DNA of 64,000 nt, from NCBI GenBank assembly GCA_959602045.1, contig CAUGRT010000004.1:1-64000 (forward strand), written 5' to 3'. The DNA is from an uncultured Clostridia bacterium. Lineage in GTDB: Bacteria > Bacillota > Clostridia > UBA1381. Shown one piece after another: positions 53,819 to 63,834 of this stretch. A program made the position numbers and the translations under genes. Below the pieces are notes generated by a model. The model made no database searches and was not told the origin of the DNA. It was given only the letters and a program-made list of their open reading frames with translations. Numbering within the stretch: the first letter of the stretch is position 1; every line of letters begins with the position of its first letter.

Positions 53819-53839
53819 ACGGAGGTTTCTATTCAAACA

Positions 53840-55468
53840 ATGAAAGCAAAAAAATATTACCTTTGTATTGTATGTGTATGGATTATGATGACGATTTGTG
53901 CGGCAGCTTCTGCCGCACAGCCGGAATCGGTGAATCTGGCAGCGGGGAAGAATGTCATATCGTCAAATTTACCCGATTCGCCGTTTGCAATTGCTAATTT
54001 GACGGATGGCGATACATCAACAATGTCGGAGTGGATTTGTACCGGAGCAGAAAAGGGTTTGGGACTTTATATTGCGGTCGATCTCGGGGATGAATATAAT
54101 ATCACATCGGTTCAGTTGTATGGCAGACAGGATCAGACCGGGGCAAATGCGGCGAGATACGGATTTGAAATTCAATTCTCAAATTCTCCCGATTTCCAAG
54201 ACTATGAAACAGCGGCAGGGCTAACAGAACAGGATGATAATGCTTTTCCTGCAAAAGGTTCTTTTACGCAGGAGGTTTCATTGACAAAGCAGTATAGATA
54301 TGTTAGACTGATTAGGACACAGGCAACTCCGAATTTATGGCTTTATTACAATGAATTAAAGGTTATGGGTTACGGGGATGTATACGATAAGGACTATACC
54401 CTGGTATCCGAGGGGAAAAGTGCGGTCACGGACAGAAACTATCCGGGATGCAACGGAGATTTGGCGCTGAACGATAAAATTGACGGAAGCAATCGCTGGT
54501 TGTATTACGGTAATGAGGATTATCATTATCTGATTGTTGATCTGGAAGAAGCCTATCATATAGGATATTTTGAAATCGAAAAGTTTACAAAGGGATACGA
54601 CACCTTTTATGAAAACACTTATATTTATGGTTGTAACGAATACAACACAGAGGATTTTTACGATGCCGATGGAAACGGAATTAAAGTGCTTGACGAGGCG
54701 AAATATAAAATCCTGGCAAGAATCGGAAAAAATCCGCCGGCAGTGAACAAAATTGAATGTGATGATTCCGAGGCGTATCGGTATTTGATCTACAGACGGA
54801 TTCAAAAAAGTGATACGGAGCTTGGGGGATTCCGGGCGTATGTTGTGAATCCAAAGGTGGTTTCATACACATCGGACTCAGAGAAAATTGTGCTGAAATT
54901 CAGTCATGACATGGATGCAGATACATTAAATCCGGAAAACATAGAGTTGTTAATCGACGGAGAGGCAGTACCCTATACGGGGGAATGTACGGATAAGAGA
55001 AAATATACCATCCTGTTTGACGGAGAAGTTTTTGATTCGGAAGTTTCGGTAAACATCAAAAGCGGTGTTAAGAATATTAACGGCGTTTCTGCGATAGAAA
55101 GAGAAGCGGTACAGTATACGGCAAGCAAGAAAATAGAGGTAGAGAAGTTTGGCTTTTATGCTTCGGATGAGGCGGACGCACAGCCGATTACGCAACCGGC
55201 TGACGTAACCTATGCATGTGCTGAGATTGCCAATAACAGCGCGGCGTCAGGACAGACGATTTATCTGGTGATTGCAGCATATGACAGCAATAATACGGTG
55301 GTTGCAATGAATTCACAGCGCAAGGAAATCGCACCGCAGGAAAAGGTGAACTTTAATGTATCGGTGGATACTGCCGGTTTGAGTGACATCAAAAAAATAA
55401 AAGCATATATGTGGCGCAGCTGTTACACCATGGCGGATTGCGTGCCGAGTATAACCTGCGAAAAATAG
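53840..55468 (+). CDS. Secreted F5/8C and SbsA-Ig domain protein
   Basis: 542 residues. Signal peptide 1-25. F5/8C-like domain about 28-178 (LTDGDTSTMSEW, LYIAVDLGDEYNITSVQLYG, YRYVRLIRTQ), a second discoidin-like domain about 180-325 (LNDKIDGSNRWLYYG, LIVDLEEAYHIGYFEI), an SbsA-type Ig domain about 330-420 (KIVLKFSHDMDADTLNPENIEL), and the shared C-terminal module about 430-542. A glycan-binding protein with no visible enzyme motif. GGAGG lies upstream of the ATG. Confidence 0.78.
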   Translation: MKAKKYYLCIVCVWIMMTICAAASAAQPESVNLAAGKNVISSNLPDSPFAIANLTDGDTSTMSEWICTGAEKGLGLYIAVDLGDEYNITSVQLYGRQDQTGANAARYGFEIQFSNSPDFQDYETAAGLTEQDDNAFPAKGSFTQEVSLTKQYRYVRLIRTQATPNLWLYYNELKVMGYGDVYDKDYTLVSEGKSAVTDRNYPGCNGDLALNDKIDGSNRWLYYGNEDYHYLIVDLEEAYHIGYFEIEKFTKGYDTFYENTYIYGCNEYNTEDFYDADGNGIKVLDEAKYKILARIGKNPPAVNKIECDDSEAYRYLIYRRIQKSDTELGGFRAYVVNPKVVSYTSDSEKIVLKFSHDMDADTLNPENIELLIDGEAVPYTGECTDKRKYTILFDGEVFDSEVSVNIKSGVKNINGVSAIEREAVQYTASKKIEVEKFGFYASDEADAQPITQPADVTYACAEIANNSAASGQTIYLVIAAYDSNNTVVAMNSQRKEIAPQEKVNFNVSVDTAGLSDIKKIKAYMWRSCYTMADCVPSITCEK

Positions 55469-55514
55469 ATTTAAAATGTCTACACGGCTTGACGGATAGG
55501 GAAAGGAACTGTTT

Positions 55515-58500
55515 ATGATTAGAAAATCGACATTAATATGCTGTATTATTATGGTGCTGCTTATAGCGGGAATCAGCAGCTTTGCAGCCGACAATAATAC
55601 AGAAATATATGTATCATCGGTGAGCGGAGATGATGCCGGCGACGGAAGTATCGGGAATCCGTTTCGTACAGCAGAAAGGGCAAAGGAGTATGTACGAACT
55701 ATCAACTCTGATATGAAAGGCGATATAACGGTTTTCTTCAGAGAGGGTGTGTATACTTTTGATGATACCTTAAAATTTGATGAGCGCGATTCCGGAAGCA
55801 ACGGATATTACATCACCTATAAGGCATATGGAGATGAAAATGTTAAGTTTTCGGGCGGAAAAAAGGTTGAAAACTGGCAGAAATACAATGATAAGATATG
55901 GTATGTCGATTGGGACGAAACAGAATATGTACGTCAGTTGTATGTCAATGACCGTCGTGCCAGGAGAGCGCAGAGTGAAGAATTGTATGCAATCAAGTCG
56001 ATTTATTCCGATAAGGATGACACCTACAAATATGATGGTGTTATCACGCAGGAAAATAAGTTTTTAAAATATAAAAATAAGCAGGATATACAAATTCATA
56101 TTGCCATAGGATGGAAATCATTTTTGATTAACGTAGAGGATATTATTCCCAAGAATAACGGCAGTATTTTTCTGCTGCACAGAAAATCCTTTATGTCTGC
56201 CTGCACATGTGCACAGCATTATATCGAACCGGGGATTCAGTTCTATGTAGAAAACGCCTTTGAGGAGTTGGATCGCGAGGGTGAGTTTTACTATGACCGG
56301 CAGAGCAAAAAGCTTTATTATATGCCGAGAGCCGATGAAGATATGACGACCGCCGAGGTTTATCTGGCAAGCGTTGAGAAGCTGGTGGACATCAAGGGAG
56401 AAAACTCAAACAGCAGAGTACATAATATCAACTTTGATGGGATTACGTTTGCACATGCAGCATGGAACAGACCGTCTAAAGTAGGCTTGATTAATGACCA
56501 GGCGCAGATGATGACTCCGGATGATGAGGTGGATATTCCGAAGGATCCCGGATTTTCAATGGTTCCGGCAAATATCTCTCTTGAGAGAACGGAAAAGGTT
56601 AATTTTAAAAACTGTGTATTTAAGGATATGGGCGCCGTTGCATTGGGATTCGTGCGCGGATGTATTGACAGCTATCTGACCGGAAACGTATTCTGTGATG
56701 TGGCGGACAGTGCAATCACCGCAGGCGTTATTGGGGAGATGTATAATGACAAGGTCTATGAGGGACAGAATCTGGCATGCGGAAAACCGGTCACAGCAAG
56801 CTCCTATCTGGGTTCCGGATTCCCTTTGAATGCGGTTGATAATGATACTTTTTCGGTATGGGCGCCGAAAGACGGAGCATGCTGGCTTCAGATTGATCTT
56901 GAAAAGGAGTATGAAATCGACAGGATTGAGATTGATCCCAGAAAAAATATGGGAGCGGATGGTGTAATCCAGGGGATTGATATTCTGGCGTCCAATGATC
57001 CGGATTTCAAAACCTACAGTGTTTTGGGATCTACCAGTTCATCATCATACCGCGATAAGGACAACACGCTGATTTTGCATACCGATAATAGCGGTCAGTA
57101 TCGGTATGTCAGATTGAAGAAAAATTCATACATGGCACTGGCGAGTGTGCGGATTATCAATGAAAGTATGCCGTATGCTCCGTCAACAGAGCTATGCCGG
57201 AATATTAAAATCGACAATAACTATATTACACGAATCGGGCTGGTGAATTTCGGCGCTCCGGCAATCCAGGGGTACTATAACCAGAATCTGAATGTTTCGC
57301 ATAATGAAATGTACTATATTCCGTATTCCGGCGTGTGCAGCGGCTGGGGATGGACGCTGTATGGTCTGACAGATTGCCGTGACATTAAGATCAATTATAA
57401 CAGAATCGACAGCAGTATGCTGGTGCAATTTGACGGAGGGGCAATCTATACCCTCGGAAAACAACCCAACTCCGTACAGGTCGGAAATTATATTACCAAT
57501 CAGGTGAATGACCTTGCGGCGATTTACTATGATAACGGAACGTCATTTTTTACGAGCCGTGAAAATGTTTTGGACGGTATTCCATCGTCCTATCATTGTG
57601 CCGGAGGGGAGGGGAATCTCTGGATTGATAATCATACAACTTCAATCGCGGATTCCTTGAACTTCACCTATCAGACAAACAGCGATGCAGGGCGTGAAAA
57701 TGAAATCTTTGCGTCAAATACGCCCAATACTCAGATTCTCGGAATTATGCAGAATGCGGGTCTGGAAAAAGGCTATGAGGGCATTAAGAGCAAAGCCGGT
57801 GAAAATCTGTGGCCGTGGTCAAGATATGAAATGACTCAAAATGTTGAGGTTCACGGCGGATACGGTTCGGAGGATAGTAAGGCGGCTTGGGTGGCGAAAT
57901 ATTATATCAGAAACCATATTGATTCCATCAAAAGATGGCTGCCGATGCTGGAGCTTGGCGAAGAAGTTGGGATGTATCCGGTTTCCGCAAAAGAGGGGTT
58001 GGAAAATGTTATTGCCGAAGCGGAGGCGCTGCTGACAAGCGGCAAGATGACTCGTGCAAGTGTTCCGGAAATGTATTGGAAAATTTATGATGCACTGGAT
58101 GAATTTAAAAACAGCCGGAATCATTTTACCGGAGATGAATTGGAAGCGAATGCGGAAAAGCTGTTGAACAATACAGTGATCGGCGGCAAAAACGGAAACA
58201 TCTCGCAAGAAAATCACGATAAGCTTTTGGAACATAAAAATGAATATACCCGGGATAAGACCGAGAATAATGCAAAGATGCTGGAGGCGGCGATTGTCGA
58301 ATTCAGAAATAACATTATTAACTTTAATATTAAATCCTTTACGATTGCAAATCAAAAGGGCAATGTTGAGATTGATACCGAAAACAGCGTCATTCATGCA
58401 GAGGTTTTTGCGAATGCCGATTTATCGAAGCTAACGGCTGCCGCGATCAGCGGAGAGGGTACTTATATTGATCCCGATTTATCAAAGGAACAGGATTATT

Positions 58501-59123
58501 CCGAGCCATTCAAGCTATATGTGACCAGTCTTGACGGTTCAGAAAAGAAAGAATGGACAGTGAATATTACAAAGGAGAAAGAATACAGCTCCGATGAGAT
58601 TTTCTCACTCAATGAATCCATTGCCGATAGTAACGGATGGAATATATTCGGTTCGTATAATAATAAGTATTATGAAAATAAACGCTTTAAAGATATTACG
58701 CTGGACTTCAATATGATGATCGAAGAAAAACGATCGGGTGACTGGCCGTGTCTTGTTTTTAGAAGCCAGAATAATGCGGAAACCTTTGATTCCAAAAATA
58801 ATGAAGCTTATGTTTTGGTGTTCAGCGGAAACGGAATCGAATTTTATCGGTTCAATAACGGAAAGAGAACGCAGTTATATGGCAACATCGGTTCGCTGCC
58901 GCAGCTGTTCGGGCCGAAGCTTCAGACAGAGGCATTTAAATTCGGAGAGAAGAATAAGATGCAGCTGACATGCAGAAATACGGAAAACGGTGTAAGAATG
59001 GCTCTCACGATAAACGGAACAAGCATTTTTGATGTCGTTGATAACTTTGATGGGAACATTCAGCAATCCGGCTATTTCGGTACCGTATCTCCGGGAGCGG
59101 AAGTACAGCTTCTTACTGATTAG
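55515..59123 (+). CDS. Large secreted beta-helix glycosidase-like protein with inserted F5/8C domain
   Basis: 1202 residues. Signal peptide 1-24. The N-terminal part (YVSSVSGDDAGDGSIGNPF, then VFFREGVYTFDD and RQLYVNDRRARRAQ) resembles GH141/GH120-like right-handed beta-helix enzymes. An F5/8C domain (about 412-555: NAVDNDTFSVWAPK, WLQIDLEKEYEIDRIEI) interrupts the helix, which resumes at NIKIDNNYITRIG. Then come a helical segment (about 835-930), a DUF5018-like beta domain, and a LamG/DUF1080-like C-terminal lectin domain. Catalytic residues cannot be assigned without alignment. Confidence 0.75.
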   Translation: MIRKSTLICCIIMVLLIAGISSFAADNNTEIYVSSVSGDDAGDGSIGNPFRTAERAKEYVRTINSDMKGDITVFFREGVYTFDDTLKFDERDSGSNGYYITYKAYGDENVKFSGGKKVENWQKYNDKIWYVDWDETEYVRQLYVNDRRARRAQSEELYAIKSIYSDKDDTYKYDGVITQENKFLKYKNKQDIQIHIAIGWKSFLINVEDIIPKNNGSIFLLHRKSFMSACTCAQHYIEPGIQFYVENAFEELDREGEFYYDRQSKKLYYMPRADEDMTTAEVYLASVEKLVDIKGENSNSRVHNINFDGITFAHAAWNRPSKVGLINDQAQMMTPDDEVDIPKDPGFSMVPANISLERTEKVNFKNCVFKDMGAVALGFVRGCIDSYLTGNVFCDVADSAITAGVIGEMYNDKVYEGQNLACGKPVTASSYLGSGFPLNAVDNDTFSVWAPKDGACWLQIDLEKEYEIDRIEIDPRKNMGADGVIQGIDILASNDPDFKTYSVLGSTSSSSYRDKDNTLILHTDNSGQYRYVRLKKNSYMALASVRIINESMPYAPSTELCRNIKIDNNYITRIGLVNFGAPAIQGYYNQNLNVSHNEMYYIPYSGVCSGWGWTLYGLTDCRDIKINYNRIDSSMLVQFDGGAIYTLGKQPNSVQVGNYITNQVNDLAAIYYDNGTSFFTSRENVLDGIPSSYHCAGGEGNLWIDNHTTSIADSLNFTYQTNSDAGRENEIFASNTPNTQILGIMQNAGLEKGYEGIKSKAGENLWPWSRYEMTQNVEVHGGYGSEDSKAAWVAKYYIRNHIDSIKRWLPMLELGEEVGMYPVSAKEGLENVIAEAEALLTSGKMTRASVPEMYWKIYDALDEFKNSRNHFTGDELEANAEKLLNNTVIGGKNGNISQENHDKLLEHKNEYTRDKTENNAKMLEAAIVEFRNNIINFNIKSFTIANQKGNVEIDTENSVIHAEVFANADLSKLTAAAISGEGTYIDPDLSKEQDYSEPFKLYVTSLDGSEKKEWTVNITKEKEYSSDEIFSLNESIADSNGWNIFGSYNNKYYENKRFKDITLDFNMMIEEKRSGDWPCLVFRSQNNAETFDSKNNEAYVLVFSGNGIEFYRFNNGKRTQLYGNIGSLPQLFGPKLQTEAFKFGEKNKMQLTCRNTENGVRMALTINGTSIFDVVDNFDGNIQQSGYFGTVSPGAEVQLLTD

Positions 59124-59135
59124 GAGGGGAATTTT

Positions 59136-62100
59136 TTGAACAATAGAAGAATAATTACGGTTTTAGTCATACTATCTGTTTTATTAAATATTTCATATGC
59201 CGTATTTGCGGAGGAAGAAAAGGATATTAATATTGCACTGAATCAAGAAGCCGTCGCGTCCTCATATGAACAAGGGCATTATGCAAAGGATGCGATTGAC
59301 GGAATCAATGATAATGAAGAATATTCGTACTGGAAATCCGCGGAGAACGATTATTCTCCGTGGTGGCAGGTTGATTTGGGACTGGACTACAAGATTTCAA
59401 AAGTAATCATTGAGTCGCGAAAAGGCGAAACTGCCGAAAGTGAACGAAACAATTTTGCAATTATGGTTTCAAATAATGCCGATTTTTCAAAGTATGAGCA
59501 GATTGCAAAGGTCGAACAGGCTTATGAAAACGAGTATAGCGCGAGTGTTTCGGGCAATAAGCAATACCGGTATTTAAGAATTGCGAAACTGGATAATAAG
59601 CCGTTATCGCTTGCGGAAGTGAAGATTATCGTCGATAAGGCGTCCATTAAGCAGGGGGAGCAGGCAGCAATCAATCAAGGCGATGATGAGGAGCCGGAGT
59701 CGGTATACGGAAGATACGATGTACTTTCGGATATTGTCGGAACCGATAAAGAGGAACAGGTGACATTACTCCAGAATTTAGGTATTGTGAACGGCTATCC
59801 TGACGGAACATTCAAGACTGAAAATACCATCACAAGAGCGGAGTTTGCCGCCATGATCTACAATATTACCGCAAACGGTATGACAGAAGGCAGTGACAGT
59901 GCCGCGTTCAATGATGTGCCTAAGGAGCATTGGGCGAATCAATATATTGAATATCTTTACCGTAATCACCTGGTCAACGGAGTTTCGGAAAGTGATTTTG
60001 CGCCGGATCATGAAATAACTATACAAGAAGCGGCAAAAATGATCGTGTCCGTGCTGGGAAAAGATATTCATGCGAAAAATAACGGCGGTTATCCGGACGG
60101 GTATCTGTATGTTGCAAATGAAAGCGGATTGTTCAAAAATATAGCCAAAAGCAGTATCTTACCCGCAACACGCGGAGAAGTGGCTGTCATGCTTTACAAT
60201 GCTTTGGATGTCCGTGTGTCCTCGTTAGAGGTGAATGAGAAGAAAATTTCGGATACCGACACCCTTCTTTATGCTTATATGAATATCAAAAAAAGAACGG
60301 ATTTATTAACGGCTGTAGGAAATATCTCAATCAATATTGACGACCTTTTGGCGAATGACGGAAAAATTATGGTTGGGGGAACGCAGTATCAAACAGAAAT
60401 TCCGGGCTTGGAAAAATATTTGGGATACCGGGTGGATTTGTATTATACCGATCAGGACGATGAAACGGCATATGCGGTGATTCCGAGGAAAAACAGCAGT
60501 CAGATTTTGCAAAGCGATGATATTGATTCGATGAATAACTTGGAAATTATCTATCGTGACGGCAGATTGAAAAAAACCATTAATCTGCCGAAGCAATATT
60601 ATGTTGTCTATAACAACCGGGCGGTACGCAACTACGATTTACAGAATTTAAAACCGTCCTACGGTACGGTGAAGCTGGTGGATCATAATGCCGATGGCAA
60701 GTATGAGGTTGTCATCATAGAAAATTATATATCGCATGTGCTGGCAGGAATCAGTACCAACAGCAGCACGCTTTATTTGAAGAATCCAACTCAAACCATC
60801 AACTACAGCAGCGAAACGGTGGATTTTAAATACGGAAAAAATCATGAACCGATTGAGCCTGAGCAAATACAGGAGGATATGGTTGCTACCGTTATGGAAT
60901 CGTATGGGGAGGATGATAAAATCTATACCATCATCTTTTCAGATGAAAGAATAAACGGTAAGGTAACGGGAATTGAGAATGATGATGACAAATTATACGT
61001 TACTGTTAATGGAACGCGCTATGAGGCATTGGCAGACCGAAGTGAATTTGAATCGAATATGAACGGAACATTTTATCTTGACGTGTTCGGGCGAATTGTT
61101 GCATTAGGGAATGCGTTGGCATCGACCGAACGGTATGGGTATCTGAATCTTGCCTATGCAGATGAGGATACAGAGGTTGTTCAGTTTAAAATATTTACTC
61201 AATACGGAGATTTTATCACGGCTGAAGCGGCAAAAAAGCTGAAGATTGATGGCAGTGAATATCAAAACGCAGAGGACGCGGTAAAAAGATTAAAAGATGC
61301 CGGAAAGGGTTCCGTTTACCAGGTAGTAAGATATAAACAAAACGGAAAAGGTGAAATTGTCACAATTGATACGGTTTTAAATGATAAGGAAACCGATGGA
61401 TTGAAGCTGGAACAAGCGTCATATAGCGGCATGTATGGAAATCAGATGTTCAATATGAACCTTGCAATCAACGACAATACCGTTATGTTTGTTATACCGG
61501 ATAATAAATCCGAAATCTCACAGTATGGCATAAAGCTTAAAAGCGAGCTTCGGGCAAGTGCGAGTTATACCTTTGATGTCTATGATATTGATGATAATCA
61601 GATTGTAGGCTGTTGCGTGTTCGGCGAGGGCGATGTTGACTTTAACGAGAATGCCAATGTAGTACTTGTTGATAAGTTTTATACGACCGTCGCTGAGGAT
61701 GGCGAGCTTCGGCAGGTTTTGTGCGGATATTCCAATAATGAATATGTTGAACTGGCGGAAAACAAGGAAGGCGTTTTTGACGGTTTGGAGCAGGGGGACA
61801 TTATTTCGGCTGCTTTGAGCTTGCAGGGGACAGTAAAACAAGTCTTAAAGAGATATTACAGAGAGCCGGATCATCCGGGAAACTCAAGGGCGGTTTCGGC
61901 ATTGAATCCGTCAATCGGAAGCATCAGCAGTAATACAAGCTGGAAGTATGGTACGGTTTTATCCAAAAAGGATGGAAAAGTTATTGTTGATGTCGGAGGT
62001 AATAAATTTGTCTTTAACACTAAAGGCGAAATAAGACTTCGTATGTATTATTATGATGAAGAAAACGGAGAAGTCGGTCTTGCCGGGTATGGAGATATAC

Positions 62101-62192
62101 GCGACGCGGAAAGTGTCGGCGAGAATGATGCAAGCCGCGTGGTTGTTCATCCTATGTATCTGGAAACGCGAGAAGTTATCATTTTACAATAG
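59136..62192 (+). CDS. SLH-anchored surface protein with F5/8C domain and long unknown C-terminus
   Basis: 1018 residues, apparently from TTG 59136: AGGAGGGG lies just before it and no ATG fits. Signal peptide 1-26. F5/8C domain about 28-168 (AKDAIDGINDNEEYSYW, WWQVDLGLDYKISKVIIES). Three SLH repeats about 190-355 (LGIVNGYPDGTFKTENTITRAEF, YIEYLYRNHLVNGVSESDFAP, ATRGEVAVMLYN). The remaining ~650 residues are beta-rich with no family I recognise. SLH placement near the N-terminus puts the long part outward, fitting a wall-attached scaffold. Confidence 0.78.
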   Translation: MNNRRIITVLVILSVLLNISYAVFAEEEKDINIALNQEAVASSYEQGHYAKDAIDGINDNEEYSYWKSAENDYSPWWQVDLGLDYKISKVIIESRKGETAESERNNFAIMVSNNADFSKYEQIAKVEQAYENEYSASVSGNKQYRYLRIAKLDNKPLSLAEVKIIVDKASIKQGEQAAINQGDDEEPESVYGRYDVLSDIVGTDKEEQVTLLQNLGIVNGYPDGTFKTENTITRAEFAAMIYNITANGMTEGSDSAAFNDVPKEHWANQYIEYLYRNHLVNGVSESDFAPDHEITIQEAAKMIVSVLGKDIHAKNNGGYPDGYLYVANESGLFKNIAKSSILPATRGEVAVMLYNALDVRVSSLEVNEKKISDTDTLLYAYMNIKKRTDLLTAVGNISINIDDLLANDGKIMVGGTQYQTEIPGLEKYLGYRVDLYYTDQDDETAYAVIPRKNSSQILQSDDIDSMNNLEIIYRDGRLKKTINLPKQYYVVYNNRAVRNYDLQNLKPSYGTVKLVDHNADGKYEVVIIENYISHVLAGISTNSSTLYLKNPTQTINYSSETVDFKYGKNHEPIEPEQIQEDMVATVMESYGEDDKIYTIIFSDERINGKVTGIENDDDKLYVTVNGTRYEALADRSEFESNMNGTFYLDVFGRIVALGNALASTERYGYLNLAYADEDTEVVQFKIFTQYGDFITAEAAKKLKIDGSEYQNAEDAVKRLKDAGKGSVYQVVRYKQNGKGEIVTIDTVLNDKETDGLKLEQASYSGMYGNQMFNMNLAINDNTVMFVIPDNKSEISQYGIKLKSELRASASYTFDVYDIDDNQIVGCCVFGEGDVDFNENANVVLVDKFYTTVAEDGELRQVLCGYSNNEYVELAENKEGVFDGLEQGDIISAALSLQGTVKQVLKRYYREPDHPGNSRAVSALNPSIGSISSNTSWKYGTVLSKKDGKVIVDVGGNKFVFNTKGEIRLRMYYYDEENGEVGLAGYGDIRDAESVGENDASRVVVHPMYLETREVIILQ

Positions 62193-62205
62193 ATATAAAG
62201 GGAGA

Positions 62206-62337
62206 ATAAGTTTGAATAAAATTGCTCAGTTTACTGTCTTTTGCACAGCACCTTTTGCTGCAAGATGGCAAACTGAACAATTTTCTTTCAGACTTAAGTT
62301 TTGTGCCTTGAACGCAGTGAAAGGAATGGTTATAAAA
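62206..62337 (+). repeat. Intergenic repeat element, copy 2
   Basis: Fills the gap between two SLH-protein genes. AATTG-c-TCAGTTT (62220-62232) pairs with AAACTGA-a-CAATT (62270-62282), enclosing AGCA...TGCT. The 3' part repeats copy 1 (TTTTCTTTCAGACT, AAGTTTTGTGC) and ends with a GAAAGGAA ribosome site before ATG 62338. As in copy 1, a ribosome site (GGGAG) and a TTG codon stand at the left edge; here that frame happens to stay open into the next gene. Confidence 0.72.
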
Positions 62338-63831
62338 ATGAAAAAGTTATTTCCGGTTTTAAGCAGTATTGTACTGTCCGTATGTGCTGTGATGAGCGTG
62401 AGTGCTCAAAGTGAAAATATCAATGTGAATTATGACAGGGATAGCCGAATCGTGCAAATAAGCGGCAGCTTTGATTATTTGGCGGATAATGATACGGTAC
62501 ATTTAATGCTGATGAAGCCCGAAGCGGATTTGGATAAGGCAGAAAGCGGTGAAGCCGAGCTGAAGGAGTTGGTGATCCATATAGATGACATCAATGCCGC
62601 GGGAAACGAGTTTACGTTTGATTCTTTTAAGCTGCCGGAAAATTGCGTCATGAATGATTACGAAATTCGGATTACGGCAAAGAATAAGGAGTTTCAAAGT
62701 GTATTGTATGCCGCAAGTAAAAATGAAATTTTAGCATTGCTGCAAAATGCAGAGGCTGAAAACATTCCCGTTTTTATCAGCAAGTATAATGATGTGCTTA
62801 TGCTTGACGTGGACAAAGACAGCGTTTTTTCAAAATTGAATGACGGGAATAAAAACAGAGTGTATTCCGATTTGGCAGGCAAAAATTATCCGTCATTTTC
62901 GGATTTCAAGAGTCAATTTAATGCAAGTACGGTCTTAGCGAGATTATCTGAGTGTAACTGGGGCGAGGCGGAAAAGCTGATGAGTGATAATAATGCCGAT
63001 CTGAAACTGGATTTGGCAGGTTTTCTAAAGCTTTCGCAAACGGTTCGGGATAATATTTCGATGAAGCTTTGCGGAAAAACATATAAGACTGCCCAGGAGC
63101 TGCAAAAAGCAATTGACGCGGAGGTATTGGCGCAGACGAAAAACACAAACAACGGAAATACGGGTTCGGGCGGCAGAGGCGGCTCGTCGACCGGAGCACC
63201 GTTTATCAACCCCAACACTTCTCAGAATACCGCAAAAGACGATGAACCCAAAGACGATCAGCAGGGAGAAAACGATGTATTTTCTGATTTAAAGGGATAT
63301 GAATGGGCGGCGGAAAGTATAAAGAAGCTATATTCAGACGGCGTAATCAGCGGAAGGGAAAAGAATATTTTTGCTCCTGCCGAATACATAACACGTGCTG
63401 AAGCAGCGGCATTAATCACTCGTGCATTTACAAATCAATTACCTGAAAAGGGACAATCTGCATTTGGCGATGTAAAAACACATTGGGCATACCAATATAT
63501 TGATGTACTCTATTCCAACGGAGTGATCAATGGAGTATCGGAGGATCATTTCGCTCCGGATGCGTATATAACACGCCAGGATTTTGCCTGCATAGCTTAT
63601 AGAATGATGGAGAAATCGACAGAGGTTCAGGCGGAAAATGTGCCGGATACAAGGTTTGCGGATGAAGCGGAAATTTCGGACTATGCTCAAAAGGCAGTAT
63701 ATTTGCTTAGAGAAAAAGGGATTATTAACGGAATGGGGGAGAATGAGTTTTGCCCTAAAAACAATATCACCCGCGCAGAGTGTGCTGTTTTAATGGATAG
63801 ACTGATAAAATTTTCTGAAAGTGTGGAGTAA
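62338..63831 (+). CDS. SLH-anchored secreted protein
   Basis: 497 residues from ATG 62338. Signal peptide MKKLFPVLSSIVLSVCAVMSVSA. Beta domain about 25-125, helical region about 125-270, a Gly/Ser/Asn-rich linker (NNGNTGSGGRGGSSTG), then three SLH repeats from about 310 to the end (WAAESIKKLYSDGVISGREKN, YIDVLYSNGVINGVSEDHFAP, KAVYLLREKGIINGMGENEF). A longer in-frame start at 62053 was rejected because it overlaps the previous gene and runs through the repeat. Probably a wall-attached partner of the upstream exoproteins. Confidence 0.8.
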   Translation: MKKLFPVLSSIVLSVCAVMSVSAQSENINVNYDRDSRIVQISGSFDYLADNDTVHLMLMKPEADLDKAESGEAELKELVIHIDDINAAGNEFTFDSFKLPENCVMNDYEIRITAKNKEFQSVLYAASKNEILALLQNAEAENIPVFISKYNDVLMLDVDKDSVFSKLNDGNKNRVYSDLAGKNYPSFSDFKSQFNASTVLARLSECNWGEAEKLMSDNNADLKLDLAGFLKLSQTVRDNISMKLCGKTYKTAQELQKAIDAEVLAQTKNTNNGNTGSGGRGGSSTGAPFINPNTSQNTAKDDEPKDDQQGENDVFSDLKGYEWAAESIKKLYSDGVISGREKNIFAPAEYITRAEAAALITRAFTNQLPEKGQSAFGDVKTHWAYQYIDVLYSNGVINGVSEDHFAPDAYITRQDFACIAYRMMEKSTEVQAENVPDTRFADEAEISDYAQKAVYLLREKGIINGMGENEFCPKNNITRAECAVLMDRLIKFSESVE

Positions 63832-63834
63832 AGA

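Noticed and set aside
62053..62337. Longer N-terminus for the last SLH protein
   Set aside because: It would overlap the previous gene out of frame and read through the repeat element. ATG 62338 starts a normal signal peptide with a good ribosome site.
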